Positions 8,479 through 16,675 of a DNA stretch of 64,000 nucleotides are shown here, piece by piece (position 1 is the stretch's first letter; each line of letters starts with the position of its first letter). The translations under genes and the position numbers were made by a program. The DNA is from UBA10677 sp045654245. GTDB lineage: Bacteria; Bacillota; Clostridia; Christensenellales; Pumilibacteraceae. The DNA is taken from contig JAZOMX010000020.1 in the NCBI GenBank assembly GCA_045654245.1, positions 68,528 through 132,527 of the forward strand, written 5' to 3'. The notes beneath the pieces were generated by a model. It was not told the origin of the DNA. It saw only the letters and a program-made list of their open reading frames with translations, and searched no databases.

Positions 8479-9789
8479 TTAAATTACCATATCGCCACAA
8501 CTGTCGCCCACTACCCTTAAAACCTTTACTTGCTCTCCGTCGTAAGCGTCGATATAAACGAAATATTTCATACCGTTCGCCTCGCCGAAAAGTTCGTAGC
8601 ATAGCGTTTCATCCTCGCCTACGGGGATAACCGCTAGCGTAACTTTCTCTACACTTAAACTCTCGTCCACAAGCGAGCGAGCGGTGTCTTCGGCAATCGT
8701 GGGTTTGTCCTCGCGATTTTTGTGGCTCATACAATATCCGCTCGCCTCTACACCAAGCAAACTACCGTCCGAGAGCGCAACCTTAATCTTAACTAAATCA
8801 GCGTAATATATCACTCCGTTTACTTGAGGCGTAAGGTTAATACACGCAACACCGTTTTCACTACTCTTCCAAACGGGGTGCAAGTCCGCATAGCCAAGCG
8901 TTTCGGCGTAGTAAGTGGCAAGCCCTACCGCTTTATCAAGGTCAAGCGTTACCGCTTTAACGCTTTTCGTTCTGTTAAAGCCGATAACTAATCCGCCCTT
9001 TTGCGTAATGGACACAAGCGCATCTTCGCCGTCGATTTTGCCCTCAATTTCATAAATTGCCGTTTTACCGTTAGTCAATCCTAGGTTTACCGCCTCTTCT
9101 AGCCCTAGTTTTTCGATAGCAATTTGCGTTGCCTCTTCGCTAGAAATTTCATCAAGACCGTCAAGCGCGTGGAAACAATACTTCTTCGCATCGGAGAACG
9201 CTCCGTCGTAAATCAGTTCAGGATATTCAATCGTCGTATGCTCTTTGCTAGATAAACCGAACTTAATGCCGTCGCCGAAAAGTTTGTTCTCGCCTATGCG
9301 AGAAGTTATTTTTCCGCCGTTAGACAATACTTCGCTTAAATCCTCTACCATAATTTTCGTTACGGAATGCAAATCTTTCGCTTGTCTTTTAAACTCCGTT
9401 ATATCACGCTTGCTCGCCACCGCTCCGCTATAAACGGTTGCCCAGTCGGAAATCTGATTGAAAAACTTACTTGCGTCCGTAGTTTCGTTTATCGCAAGTG
9501 GCAAAACGCCAAGCGAATTTTCGGCAAGTTCGGACTGACAACGAATATCGGACAAGAGTACCGCCGTTTCGTAATCGCCGTTCATTATCATAATTTTAGA
9601 TAGGTTTACTTCTAGATTTCTCACGCTATCGCTCAAGTCGTAAAGCGCGCGCTGATAAACTTCTTCAACCGCCGTGTTTTGTCGATTTCTTTCTTCGTTT
9701 ATAATCGCCGTTCCTACGATTAATAGTGCGCTAAGCACCGCCAGAAGGCATATAACGGACGACAAAATTATCTTCTTCGTTTTAGACAT
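8479..9789 (-). CDS. ypeB: Germination protein YpeB
   Basis: A 436-residue protein with an N-terminal membrane segment (about 7-29), a helical region (about 35-190) and C-terminal PepSY-like repeats beginning near 215. YpeB stabilises and localises the cortex-lytic enzyme SleB in the dormant spore. It begins 2 bp after sleB stops, the usual sleB-ypeB order, with a strong AAGGGGG ribosome site. In Bacillus the pair is made in the forespore; I did not find a separate forespore promoter because the start of sleB abuts spoIIR. Confidence 0.9.
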   Translation of the reverse strand: MSKTKKIILSSVICLLAVLSALLIVGTAIINEERNRQNTAVEEVYQRALYDLSDSVRNLEVNLSKIMIMNGDYETAVLLSDIRCQSELAENSLGVLPLAINETTDASKFFNQISDWATVYSGAVASKRDITEFKRQAKDLHSVTKIMVEDLSEVLSNGGKITSRIGENKLFGDGIKFGLSSKEHTTIEYPELIYDGAFSDAKKYCFHALDGLDEISSEEATQIAIEKLGLEEAVNLGLTNGKTAIYEIEGKIDGEDALVSITQKGGLVIGFNRTKSVKAVTLDLDKAVGLATYYAETLGYADLHPVWKSSENGVACINLTPQVNGVIYYADLVKIKVALSDGSLLGVEASGYCMSHKNREDKPTIAEDTARSLVDESLSVEKVTLAVIPVGEDETLCYELFGEANGMKYFVYIDAYDGEQVKVLRVVGDSCGDMVI

Positions 9790-9791
9790 TA

Positions 9792-10481
9792 TTACCCCCT
9801 TGCAAACGCGTGACGACCGATTTTAATTTCCACGGTAAGCGACCATATCCACTTACTCGTAGCAGTTGCGGGATTATAGTAATACAAGCACCCGTTAGTG
9901 GGGTCCCAGCCGTTTAGGGCGTCTCTCGCCGCTTTGTAAGCGTTCTCGTTAGGCGTAAGATTGATTTGGCCGTCGCTAACGGCTGTAAACGCTCCCTTTT
10001 GATAGATTACGCCCGAAATCGTGTTAGGAAATTTAGACGAGCGAACTCTGTTTAGCACTACCGCCGCTACCGCAACCTGCCCCGTATAAGGCTCTCCTCT
10101 AGCCTCCGAGTAAACGCACCGAGCCAAAAGATTGAGGTCGGACGAGCCTACCGACGAGGAGGACGAAGAAAGGGTAATTCCAAGCGCACGCTCGGTATTC
10201 TTTCCTACTATTCCGTCCACGACGAGCCCGTTATCACGCTGGAACTTTCTTACCGCAGTTTTCGTTCTACTTCCCCAAATTCCATCAACCTTGTAAGTGT
10301 AATATCCAAGGTTTGACAAGCGATTTTGAACTAGCCTAATATTAGCCGTAGTGTCCCCCTTAACTATGTTAAGAGCGTCGGCGTAATCACTTTTTGGCAA
10401 AAATATAATTGCCGAAACGGCAGTCAAAAAGCAAAGCAAAATCGCTGTAATTTTGACAAATCTCTTCCTTTTCGTTATCAT
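9792..10481 (-). CDS. sleB: Spore cortex-lytic enzyme SleB
   Basis: A 229-residue exported lytic enzyme. After a membrane-type signal (about 10-35) come a peptidoglycan-binding domain (about 40-100, with GSRTKTAVRKFQ and GIVGKNT) and the cell-wall hydrolase (SleB/CwlJ) catalytic domain (about 115-229) starting LLARCVYSEARGEPY; the Glu in SEARGE is the expected catalytic residue. It degrades muramic-delta-lactam cortex during germination. I chose the ATG at 10479-10481, preceded by GGAGG, rather than an in-frame start 14 codons upstream inside spoIIR. Confidence 0.92.
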   Translation of the reverse strand: MITKRKRFVKITAILLCFLTAVSAIIFLPKSDYADALNIVKGDTTANIRLVQNRLSNLGYYTYKVDGIWGSRTKTAVRKFQRDNGLVVDGIVGKNTERALGITLSSSSSSVGSSDLNLLARCVYSEARGEPYTGQVAVAAVVLNRVRSSKFPNTISGVIYQKGAFTAVSDGQINLTPNENAYKAARDALNGWDPTNGCLYYYNPATATSKWIWSLTVEIKIGRHAFARG

Positions 10482-10491
10482 TATTCCTCCG

Positions 10492-11019
10492 CTAACTAAT
10501 AAATTTTTTCCAAAGTTCAGCAATCAGCGATTTGTACTTAACCCCTTTCCCGTTTTCTTTGCCCACAAAACACAACGGCGGATAGATTACGCACCACCAG
10601 TTGTCGCCCTCGCCTTCGCCCAACGAAACGATAAGCGCGTCGTAGTATCCACTCTCAATCACGATATCTTGATACGCTCTCGTGGGAAAATGCTCGCAAG
10701 AAAGTTTAGCGCTTGACGAATACGAAAAACCGTTGTTTTCAAGCGTTTCGTCGGCGATTTCCCGTATCTTATCTAGGTTTTCTTTGATAACGCCGTACGC
10801 ATTTTCAAAATCGCTAATTCCGTCAAGTTCGGTTGAAAGATAATCGGTTATTCCCTCTTTAACTTTCATTTTTACTTGCTGGTCCTCGCTTTGGTTACTG
10901 TTAGCCCGAATATGTATGCGAATTAGCGCATACTCGGGCGTAGTCGTAGTTTGTCCGTTGCATCCGCAAATTATTAACAAAATTACGCTGACTAGCAAAA
11001 AAGATATGATTTTCCTCAT
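10492..11019 (-). CDS. spoIIR: Stage II sporulation protein R
   Basis: A 175-residue secreted signalling protein. The N-terminus has a hydrophobic segment ending LIICGC, so it may be lipid-modified, followed by the family signature IRIHIRANSNQSEDQQVKMK. SpoIIR is made in the forespore and triggers SpoIIGA to process pro-sigma-E in the mother cell. It lies between ispE and sleB. The ribosome site GAGGAG (11028-11033) is inside the 3' arm of the ispE terminator, and a sigma-F-like promoter overlaps the same hairpin; see the findings. Confidence 0.93.
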   Translation of the reverse strand: MRKIISFLLVSVILLIICGCNGQTTTTPEYALIRIHIRANSNQSEDQQVKMKVKEGITDYLSTELDGISDFENAYGVIKENLDKIREIADETLENNGFSYSSSAKLSCEHFPTRAYQDIVIESGYYDALIVSLGEGEGDNWWCVIYPPLCFVGKENGKGVKYKSLIAELWKKFIS

Positions 11020-11024
11020 AAAAA

Positions 11025-11054
11025 AATCTCCTCGATAATAAAATCAAGGAGATT
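11025..11054 (-). terminator. ispE terminator, overlapping the spoIIR ribosome-binding site
   Basis: Minus-strand hairpin with 12-nt arms (11043-11054 and 11025-11036, one G-U pair), a TTTATT loop and a run of T immediately before the spoIIR ATG. The spoIIR Shine-Dalgarno GAGGAG lies inside the 3' arm. Confidence 0.8.
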
Positions 11055-11080
11055 ATTGACGACTTTTCCGTCTTTTATAC
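11051..11080 (-). promoter_or_regulatory. Sigma-F-like promoter of spoIIR
   Basis: Minus strand GTATA (11076-11080), 15-bp spacer, GTCAATAATC (11051-11060). This fits the sigma-F -35 pattern GYWTA completely and the -10 pattern GGNRANAHTW in 8 of 10 positions. The -35 overlaps the ispE stop codon. spoIIR is a known sigma-F target in Bacillus. The predicted start is near 11044. Confidence 0.6.
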
Positions 11081-11929
11081 TATTTCGTATCCTTCTTTTT
11101 GAGCGTAAACTATTTGAGCGAATATTCCACGCGAAAGTAAAACCTCTTTCGCTTTTTCCATTTCTTCGATTTCGCCAAGCCCGATTACGCACGCTCCGCT
11201 ACCCGTCATTACGGAAGATAGACCGCTATCGCAAATTACTCGTAATATTTCGTCTATACACGGATTAAGTTTAATTGCGCTACTTTGCAAGGCGTTTCCA
11301 AGGTGTTCTCTCACCTTTACAATTTCTCCACGCTCTAGAGCAAGCGTAAGAGCGTTATTATCACTTAAAACGCCCCGAGGCGAGTCCTTATCGAAAAGAG
11401 CAAAACACTCTTTCGTACTAACCTCGCCCTTGTATGCTAATAGAATAGGAAATTCGCTTGCCAACTTGCGCCACTCGATTTTCTCCCCTCTACCTCGCAC
11501 GAGAGCAACTCCACCCGTTACCATAAATGGAATATCGCTACCAAACTTCGCTCCGATTTCTTCAAGACGCTTCCTTGGAAGAGAAAGCGAAAACAACTCG
11601 TCAATCGCTCTAATTACGCCCGCACCGTCAGCACTAGAACCGCCAACGCCACCGCCCGACGGAATATTTTGCTCGATATAAATATCCACGCCCGAAAGCG
11701 AAAACTCTTCTATCATATAGGACGCAATTTTTTGAGCGTTACTGTTTTCTATCCGCTCTTTTGAAAAACGAACGAACGCTTTTTTGTCGTTGTTTTTAGT
11801 AGCGGTAATTTCGTTACATAGCGAAACGGAAACCATCACGCTCTCAAGTTCGTGATAACTCCCGTTTACTCCCGTAATATTTAGCGATAAATTAACTTTC
11901 GCTTTCGCTTTTACCGTTACCTTTTCCAT
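11075..11929 (-). CDS. ispE: 4-diphosphocytidyl-2-C-methyl-D-erythritol kinase
   Basis: A 284-residue GHMP kinase that phosphorylates CDP-methylerythritol in the MEP isoprenoid pathway. Lys9-Lys11 with KVNLSL at the N-terminus, the ATP loop PSGGGVGGSSADGAG (90-104) and the GSDIPFM segment are the family hallmarks. Length is normal. It starts 31 bp after the DUF3794-LysM gene ends and precedes spoIIR, an arrangement common in Clostridia where ispE clusters with veg and sporulation genes. Confidence 0.95.
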   Translation of the reverse strand: MEKVTVKAKAKVNLSLNITGVNGSYHELESVMVSVSLCNEITATKNNDKKAFVRFSKERIENSNAQKIASYMIEEFSLSGVDIYIEQNIPSGGGVGGSSADGAGVIRAIDELFSLSLPRKRLEEIGAKFGSDIPFMVTGGVALVRGRGEKIEWRKLASEFPILLAYKGEVSTKECFALFDKDSPRGVLSDNNALTLALERGEIVKVREHLGNALQSSAIKLNPCIDEILRVICDSGLSSVMTGSGACVIGLGEIEEMEKAKEVLLSRGIFAQIVYAQKEGYEIV

Positions 11930-11960
11930 AACGGTATTGTACTATAAATTCCGTGCCGTG

Positions 11961-13457
11961 TCAACAGTTACACCGATAAATAATTATCCGCTCTCCTTCT
12001 ATAAGTTCGTCTGAAAGCGACGGGTTTTGTTTTATAATCTCGTCAGTCGTACAACCCAAAATCTTACTAACCGACCAAAGCGTTTCGCCTTTTTTTACGA
12101 TATGTACCGTAAAAGCACAACTGTTTTTCTGCTTTTCCTCGCCCTCTCTAGCCTCCGTAATAACGGCGCTAGTTACCGTTCTTTTTGCGATTACGGTCAA
12201 ATAAACCGAATACCGTATATCGATTTCATTACCACGGCGCACCTTTGCCGAAACCGAACTTACCACAACGCTAGCATCCAAAATATCCCCTTCGCTAATC
12301 AAATCGTTGCTCTCTTTAATAGAGAACGGCAGTTCAACGGTAACCGAATTTTCGCTTTCCGCCTCTGCGCTGTAATATACGATATTGCCCGAAATTACGC
12401 CCTCGACAAGCGTTTCTCCGTCAAGCGCAACGGCACTTACGACCTGCGCTTTAACGGCGTCGTAAGCCAAAATATTGTCCGCTGGCGACGCTCCGCCGTC
12501 AAGCGTTATCGTGCCGTCAACTCGCTCCGTAGCAATCGTTACAGGCAATAAACGAGTAATTTCTTCGCTCTCGGCAGAAATTAAAATTTCACGCTCGGGA
12601 CTGAAAATATCGCTAGCAACGGCTACCGTTTTTTCTCTAAAATCGAATATCGAAACTCTTACGGTATAAACAAACGAACTCCTATCTTCGTCGCTTTTTC
12701 GACCTTCAACGCACGCAAAAGCATAGATTTTATCGCCGTTTTCACAGCCAACCGCCTCTATTTCTCGCACGAACGGCGTTTCTATTCTAGCATAAGAAAG
12801 TAGGCCTTCTTCTTTTTCAAAGCAAATATCACTAATAACGACGCCCGAAACCTTAACTACTCCGGGAAGAGCAACGCTATCGGTAACCACTACTCTATGC
12901 TCGTCGGTTAGCACTTCGCCACCGAAAAAGTTTTCCTCTGCGCTTTCTAGCGTAAAAATATCGAAAGAGGATGCACCCTCGTTTTCGCACTTAATCTCGC
13001 CTTGATTAAAATACGCGCCGTCGCCACCTAGCAAGCACTTAATCTGCTTACTCACGGGAAGATACAGCGTACTTTCTACTACCGCTGAAAGTTTAATCTC
13101 CTCGCTCGATACCGCCGTAACCTCTACTACGGGCGTAGAATTAGTCAAAACGGGCGCACTATCGCTATAAATATACGGCGAAGAGACTTTATCCGTAAAC
13201 TGAACGGAATACCTCATAACCCTATTTTTCCCGTCAGCGCTTAAATATAGCACGCAAAACTCAACCTCGCCCGCTATCCTTGCCTCGCCCGTAAAGATTT
13301 CGCTAATTTTCACCTTTGGGGAGGCGGAAATAGATAGCACCTTTACGATATTATCCCCCGTAGCGGGCAAAAGCCGAGCGTCAATATTAGTTTGAGTTTT
13401 GCCCACCACCTCCAAACTGCTCACTTGTATCTGGTCGTACACGGGTTGAAAATCCAC
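11961..13457 (-). CDS. DUF3794 and LysM protein (spore-envelope morphogenesis type)
   Basis: A 498-residue protein made almost wholly of beta-rich DUF3794 (SipL-like) repeats with a single LysM domain in the last 50 residues (VKKGETLWSVSKILG to ERIIIY). This architecture is shared by SipL/SpoVID-type factors that tether the coat to the forespore surface. I place the start at GTG 13455-13457, preceded by AAGGAGG with 8-nt spacing; the frame stays open ten codons upstream, where another GTG has no ribosome site. A CATAAACT element at 13511-13518 matches the sigma-E -10 in 7 of 8 positions, but I see no matching -35. Follows veg and its terminator. Confidence 0.85.
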   Translation of the reverse strand: MDFQPVYDQIQVSSLEVVGKTQTNIDARLLPATGDNIVKVLSISASPKVKISEIFTGEARIAGEVEFCVLYLSADGKNRVMRYSVQFTDKVSSPYIYSDSAPVLTNSTPVVEVTAVSSEEIKLSAVVESTLYLPVSKQIKCLLGGDGAYFNQGEIKCENEGASSFDIFTLESAEENFFGGEVLTDEHRVVVTDSVALPGVVKVSGVVISDICFEKEEGLLSYARIETPFVREIEAVGCENGDKIYAFACVEGRKSDEDRSSFVYTVRVSIFDFREKTVAVASDIFSPEREILISAESEEITRLLPVTIATERVDGTITLDGGASPADNILAYDAVKAQVVSAVALDGETLVEGVISGNIVYYSAEAESENSVTVELPFSIKESNDLISEGDILDASVVVSSVSAKVRRGNEIDIRYSVYLTVIAKRTVTSAVITEAREGEEKQKNSCAFTVHIVKKGETLWSVSKILGCTTDEIIKQNPSLSDELIEGERIIIYRCNC

Positions 13458-13520
13458 CTTATTTGCCTCCTTAATTCGTTTAATCACTATATTCTATTGC
13501 AAGCAAACAAAGTTTATGAC

Positions 13521-13555
13521 AAAAAAAAATAACGACTTTTTTCAAGCCGTTATTT
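13521..13555 (-). terminator. Terminator after veg
   Basis: Arms AAATAACGACTT (13527-13538) and AAGCCGTTATTT (13544-13555) with one G-U on the minus strand, followed there by nine T. Confidence 0.8.
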
Positions 13556-13556
13556 T

Positions 13557-13796
13557 CTATATCGTTTTCAATTTCACGTCGCCAGTCAGCAAATCGCTGT
13601 ACGACGCGGTTAGTGAGGATATAACCTTATCCCCATAAATTTTTAGGGTAATCAACGACGGAAAAACTCCCGAAATTTCGCCCTCGTAACGAACTATGCG
13701 TTTCCTACCCTTATTAACGCTTACTCGAAGTCTTTTTCCAACGAGCGCGCTAACACCGTTTTTTATTCTTTCTATTCCGATTTCGCCCTTTCGCAT
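13557..13796 (-). CDS. veg: Veg family protein
   Basis: A 79-residue protein with the Veg pattern: a short helix, then GKRLRVSVNKGRKRIVRYEG and an SH3-like beta barrel. In Bacillus, Veg influences biofilm gene expression; the biochemical role is not settled. It lies 29 bp after yerC and before the DUF3794 gene; Veg next to ispE-type genes is common. No convincing ribosome-binding site precedes the ATG; a small hairpin (AAGCG/CGCTT) occupies the gap instead, which is odd for a protein that is abundant in other species. Confidence 0.8.
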   Translation of the reverse strand: MRKGEIGIERIKNGVSALVGKRLRVSVNKGRKRIVRYEGEISGVFPSLITLKIYGDKVISSLTASYSDLLTGDVKLKTI

Positions 13797-13825
13797 ACTA
13801 AAAGGGTTGCCAAGCGGTAACGCTT

Positions 13826-14113
13826 TTATTCCTTATTTAATATAAGTGGTAAAACTTTTTTGTACCCCTCGCCGTTTTTTACGCATTTTGAAACGCGTGA
13901 AAGCGTCGTTGACGAAATATCCGTAGCCGAAATTACCTGTTCGTAGGTTTTACCTTCCATAAGTAATTTCGCCGCCTCCAAGCGTTGCGAAAACGCCGTA
14001 ATCTCACCCGAAGAACAAAGGTCGGTCATAAACTCTTTGACCTGATTTGCGTCTTTTAGCGAGGCTATTATCTCAAATAATTCGTCGCTCGATTGTTGTC
14101 TTTTATTGTTCAT
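13826..14113 (-). CDS. YerC/YecD family TrpR-type DNA-binding protein
   Basis: A 95-residue helix-turn-helix protein of the TrpR-like YerC family. The central ITAFSQRLEAAKLLMEGKTY and TDISSTTLSRVSKCVKNGEGY are characteristic of the DNA-recognition region. It overlaps the end of the ABC ATPase gene by 11 bp and so is translated in the transporter operon. A regulatory role on the transporter is possible but not shown; no amino-acid-binding residues can be assigned. Confidence 0.85.
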   Translation of the reverse strand: MNNKRQQSSDELFEIIASLKDANQVKEFMTDLCSSGEITAFSQRLEAAKLLMEGKTYEQVISATDISSTTLSRVSKCVKNGEGYKKVLPLILNKE

Positions 14114-14963
14114 TAGCGTTATCCTTTCCTGCGAGGAAATGTTTTAGTTTCTCACTCTTTGGAGCGGAGAAAACTTGGTCGGGCGTTCCCTCTTCTTCAA
14201 CCACGCCGTCCGCCATAAAGATAATCTTATCGGACACGGAGCGAGCAAAATCCATTTCGTGCGTTACGATAATCATAGTGCAATCCTGTCCTTTAAGCGA
14301 ACGGATTACTCGTAAAACTTCGCCCGTAAGTTCTGGGTCTAACGCCGAAGTGGGCTCGTCAAAACAAAGCACGTCCGGTTTTAGCGCAAGCGCTCTAGCA
14401 ATCGCCGCACGCTGACATTGTCCACCCGAAAGTTCGTGTGGGTACGAATTTTCTTTATCGGTAAGACCAACTCTTGCGATAAGGTCGTGAGCGTCTTGCT
14501 CGATTTTAGCCAGTTTTTCCTTTTCGAACTCTTTAACGAGTTTCTTTATAGCAATCTTCTCGCCCGTTTGCTTTTTCTGGGCTTTAAGTTGCTTTTTATA
14601 CGCTTTAACTTCTTCTTCAATTAGTAGCGACGGCGCAAGCGTAACGTTACGAAGTACCGTGTACTGCGGGAAAAGGTTAAACGACTGGAAAACTAAACCA
14701 AGGTTAAGACGGCGTTTTCTTATCTCGCTATCCGAAAGTTTTTCGGTAGAACTACTGTCGAAAAGCACTTCGCCCTCTTGTCTCATAATGCCCTCGGTGG
14801 GCGTTTCAAGAAAGTTAATGCAACGAAGTAGCGTAGTCTTTCCCGAGCCGGACGAACCGATAATCGAAAGAACCTCGCCCTTGTTAAGCGTAAAACTAAT
14901 ACCTTTTAGAACCTCGTTATCGCCAAAACTCTTTTTAATATTTTCGCATTGATAAAAGACCAT
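14103..14963 (-). CDS. Polar amino-acid ABC transporter, ATP-binding protein
   Basis: A 286-residue GlnQ-type ATPase. Walker A GSSGSGKTT at 36-44, LSGGQ at 178-182, Walker B/D-loop CFDEPTSALDP near 205. The family is usually about 240 residues; the extra length is a charged, Lys/Glu-rich helix-like insertion at about 112-156, between the Q-loop region and the signature. It follows the permease by 4 bp. Powers uptake of an amino acid with the permease and binding protein next door. Confidence 0.92.
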   Translation of the reverse strand: MVFYQCENIKKSFGDNEVLKGISFTLNKGEVLSIIGSSGSGKTTLLRCINFLETPTEGIMRQEGEVLFDSSSTEKLSDSEIRKRRLNLGLVFQSFNLFPQYTVLRNVTLAPSLLIEEEVKAYKKQLKAQKKQTGEKIAIKKLVKEFEKEKLAKIEQDAHDLIARVGLTDKENSYPHELSGGQCQRAAIARALALKPDVLCFDEPTSALDPELTGEVLRVIRSLKGQDCTMIIVTHEMDFARSVSDKIIFMADGVVEEEGTPDQVFSAPKSEKLKHFLAGKDNANEQ

Positions 14964-14967
14964 AATA

Positions 14968-15663
14968 TCACCTAAAATACCCTAGTTTCTTTTCTATCTT
15001 ACCAAAAAGAATAGTAAGCAAGCCTACGAAAATGAGGTAGAACGCGCCCGTATAGAACAACGGCCAAATAATTGCTCTGCTCGCAAATAGGTCGGCAACC
15101 TTAATAATTTCGATTACGCCGATAACACGCGCAAGGGCGGTATCTTTTACGAGAGTTATAATTTCGTTGCTCATAGGCGGAATTATGCGCTTAATTACTT
15201 GCATAAAGACTACTTTGCTAAAGATTTGTCTTTGCGTCATACCCAAAACTTGACCTGCCTCATATTGTCCTTTCGCAATCGACTGAATACCGCCACGGAA
15301 AATTTCCGAGAAATAGCAAGCGTAGTTAAGCGAGAAAGCAATAAGGGTAGCCAAAAACGCTCCGCCATTGTCGATACCGAACTTGAAGTAGAGCGTGTTA
15401 TCTATCTGTCCGAAAACGTTGGTGTTGCTTTTAGAAAGCATACCGGGAAGATAGTAAACTATAAAGAGTTGTAGCATCAAAGGTATTCCGCGAACAACCC
15501 AAACTATAACCTTGAATACCGCTTGCACGGGCTTAATCTTACTCATAGTGCAGAAAGATATAATAAGACCTAACGGCAACGAGAAAACGAGCGTTAATGC
15601 AAACAATAAACAAGTTATCCCAAAGCCTTCGAGAAGGCTTTGGGTAACTGACCAAAAACTCAT
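14968..15663 (-). CDS. Polar amino-acid ABC transporter, permease
   Basis: A 231-residue integral membrane permease of the HisMQ/GlnP type with about five membrane segments. The EAA loop reads EAGQVLGMTQRQIFSKVVFMQ (about 137-157), which docks on the ATPase. A single permease gene suggests a homodimer. It lies between the binding protein (19 bp) and the ATPase (4 bp). Confidence 0.92.
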   Translation of the reverse strand: MSFWSVTQSLLEGFGITCLLFALTLVFSLPLGLIISFCTMSKIKPVQAVFKVIVWVVRGIPLMLQLFIVYYLPGMLSKSNTNVFGQIDNTLYFKFGIDNGGAFLATLIAFSLNYACYFSEIFRGGIQSIAKGQYEAGQVLGMTQRQIFSKVVFMQVIKRIIPPMSNEIITLVKDTALARVIGVIEIIKVADLFASRAIIWPLFYTGAFYLIFVGLLTILFGKIEKKLGYFR

Positions 15664-15682
15664 ATTTTATTTTCCTTAATTA

Positions 15683-16498
15683 TTATGCGCCGAAGTTAGT
15701 GATTACTTGGTTCTCTAGACCGTATTTTTTAGCAAGTTCAGTAAGATATCCCGTCTTTGCATAAGCCTCGAGAATTGCGTTTACCTTTGCGGTAAGTTCG
15801 CTACCTTTCTTAAATCCGATTGCGTAATACTCGCCCTCGATTTCAATACCGGTGTTTAGAGCAAGCGCCGTAAAGTCGCCCTGTCCTACTACGGACTGCG
15901 CCAAAAGAATATCTACTACCGCGTAATCAGCAGTACCCGAAAGAACTTCTCTTACTGCGTCCATTTGGCTCGTTACACCCTTTTTATTTACGTTTACGGT
16001 AATGTTGTCGCCGATAAAGGTTTCGCCAGCAGAACCTGCCTCGTAAGCAACGGACTTTCCTGCGAACTGGTCGTAAGAAGTAATATCACTAGCGGTTGCT
16101 TTTCTAATAATGCATTGAGCGTTAGCCATATAGTAGTGCGAGAAATCTACGTATTCACTTCTGTCTTTACCATTATCTTGAGAGTTAGCGGTAAAGCCGT
16201 TCCAAATACAATCAATCGTTCCGCCGTCAACTTCGCTGTACTTGTTAGACCACTCGATAAGTTTAAATCTTACGTCGTAACCAAGCGCGCCGAATACCAT
16301 AATAGCAAGTTCGGTGTCAAAGCCAACCAAAACGTCGTTCTTGTCCTTGTAGTTCATAGGTTCGTAAAGCGTATATCCTACGGTAACGGTTCCCTTCTTT
16401 ACGTCAACTACTTTATCGTCTTTACCACAGCCAACTACTGCAAACGCGCAAGTAATTGCAAGTACTAAAGCAACGATAGTCATCAAAATCTTTTTCAT
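15683..16498 (-). CDS. Polar amino-acid ABC transporter, substrate-binding lipoprotein
   Basis: A 271-residue SBP_bac_3 family protein. The signal ends AVVGCGKDD, a lipobox, so it should be lipid-anchored outside the membrane. GTVTVGYTLYEPMNYKDKND, GFDTELA and the R-x-x-YVDFSHYY segment (about 114-122) are family markers; the Arg and Asp there contact the ligand's alpha-amino and carboxyl groups. First gene of the operon. The ligand cannot be told from sequence alone. Confidence 0.92.
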   Translation of the reverse strand: MKKILMTIVALVLAITCAFAVVGCGKDDKVVDVKKGTVTVGYTLYEPMNYKDKNDVLVGFDTELAIMVFGALGYDVRFKLIEWSNKYSEVDGGTIDCIWNGFTANSQDNGKDRSEYVDFSHYYMANAQCIIRKATASDITSYDQFAGKSVAYEAGSAGETFIGDNITVNVNKKGVTSQMDAVREVLSGTADYAVVDILLAQSVVGQGDFTALALNTGIEIEGEYYAIGFKKGSELTAKVNAILEAYAKTGYLTELAKKYGLENQVITNFGA

Positions 16499-16534
16499 TG
16501 TTTTATATCTCCTTCTTTATTTAAGTGCAGTAAC

Positions 16535-16563
16535 ATTATACTTTATTTAACTAAAGTAGTAAA
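16535..16563 (-). promoter_or_regulatory. Sigma-A promoter of the amino-acid transporter operon
   Basis: Minus strand TTTACT (16558-16563), 17-bp spacer, TATAAT (16535-16540). The spacer contains an inverted repeat CTTTA-N6-TAAAG that could be an operator. Confidence 0.7.
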
Positions 16564-16604
16564 GCGTTTTGAGCGTGTTTTTTAAATATTTTTTCTTTTT
16601 TTGC

Positions 16605-16640
16605 AAAAAAAGAGTTGCTTTTTTACAAGCAACTCTTTTC
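16605..16640 (-). terminator. Terminator after the acidic zinc-ribbon gene
   Basis: Arms AGAGTTGCTT (16611-16620) and AAGCAACTCT (16627-16636) with a T-rich tail on the minus strand (16604-16610). Confidence 0.8.
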
Positions 16641-16675
16641 TCTTTCATTTTTACGCCGTAAGACGAACTAATTGA

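Noticed and set aside
12027..12551. A 174-codon plus-strand frame inside the DUF3794-LysM gene
   Set aside because: No ribosome site or domain; shadow of the minus-strand gene.
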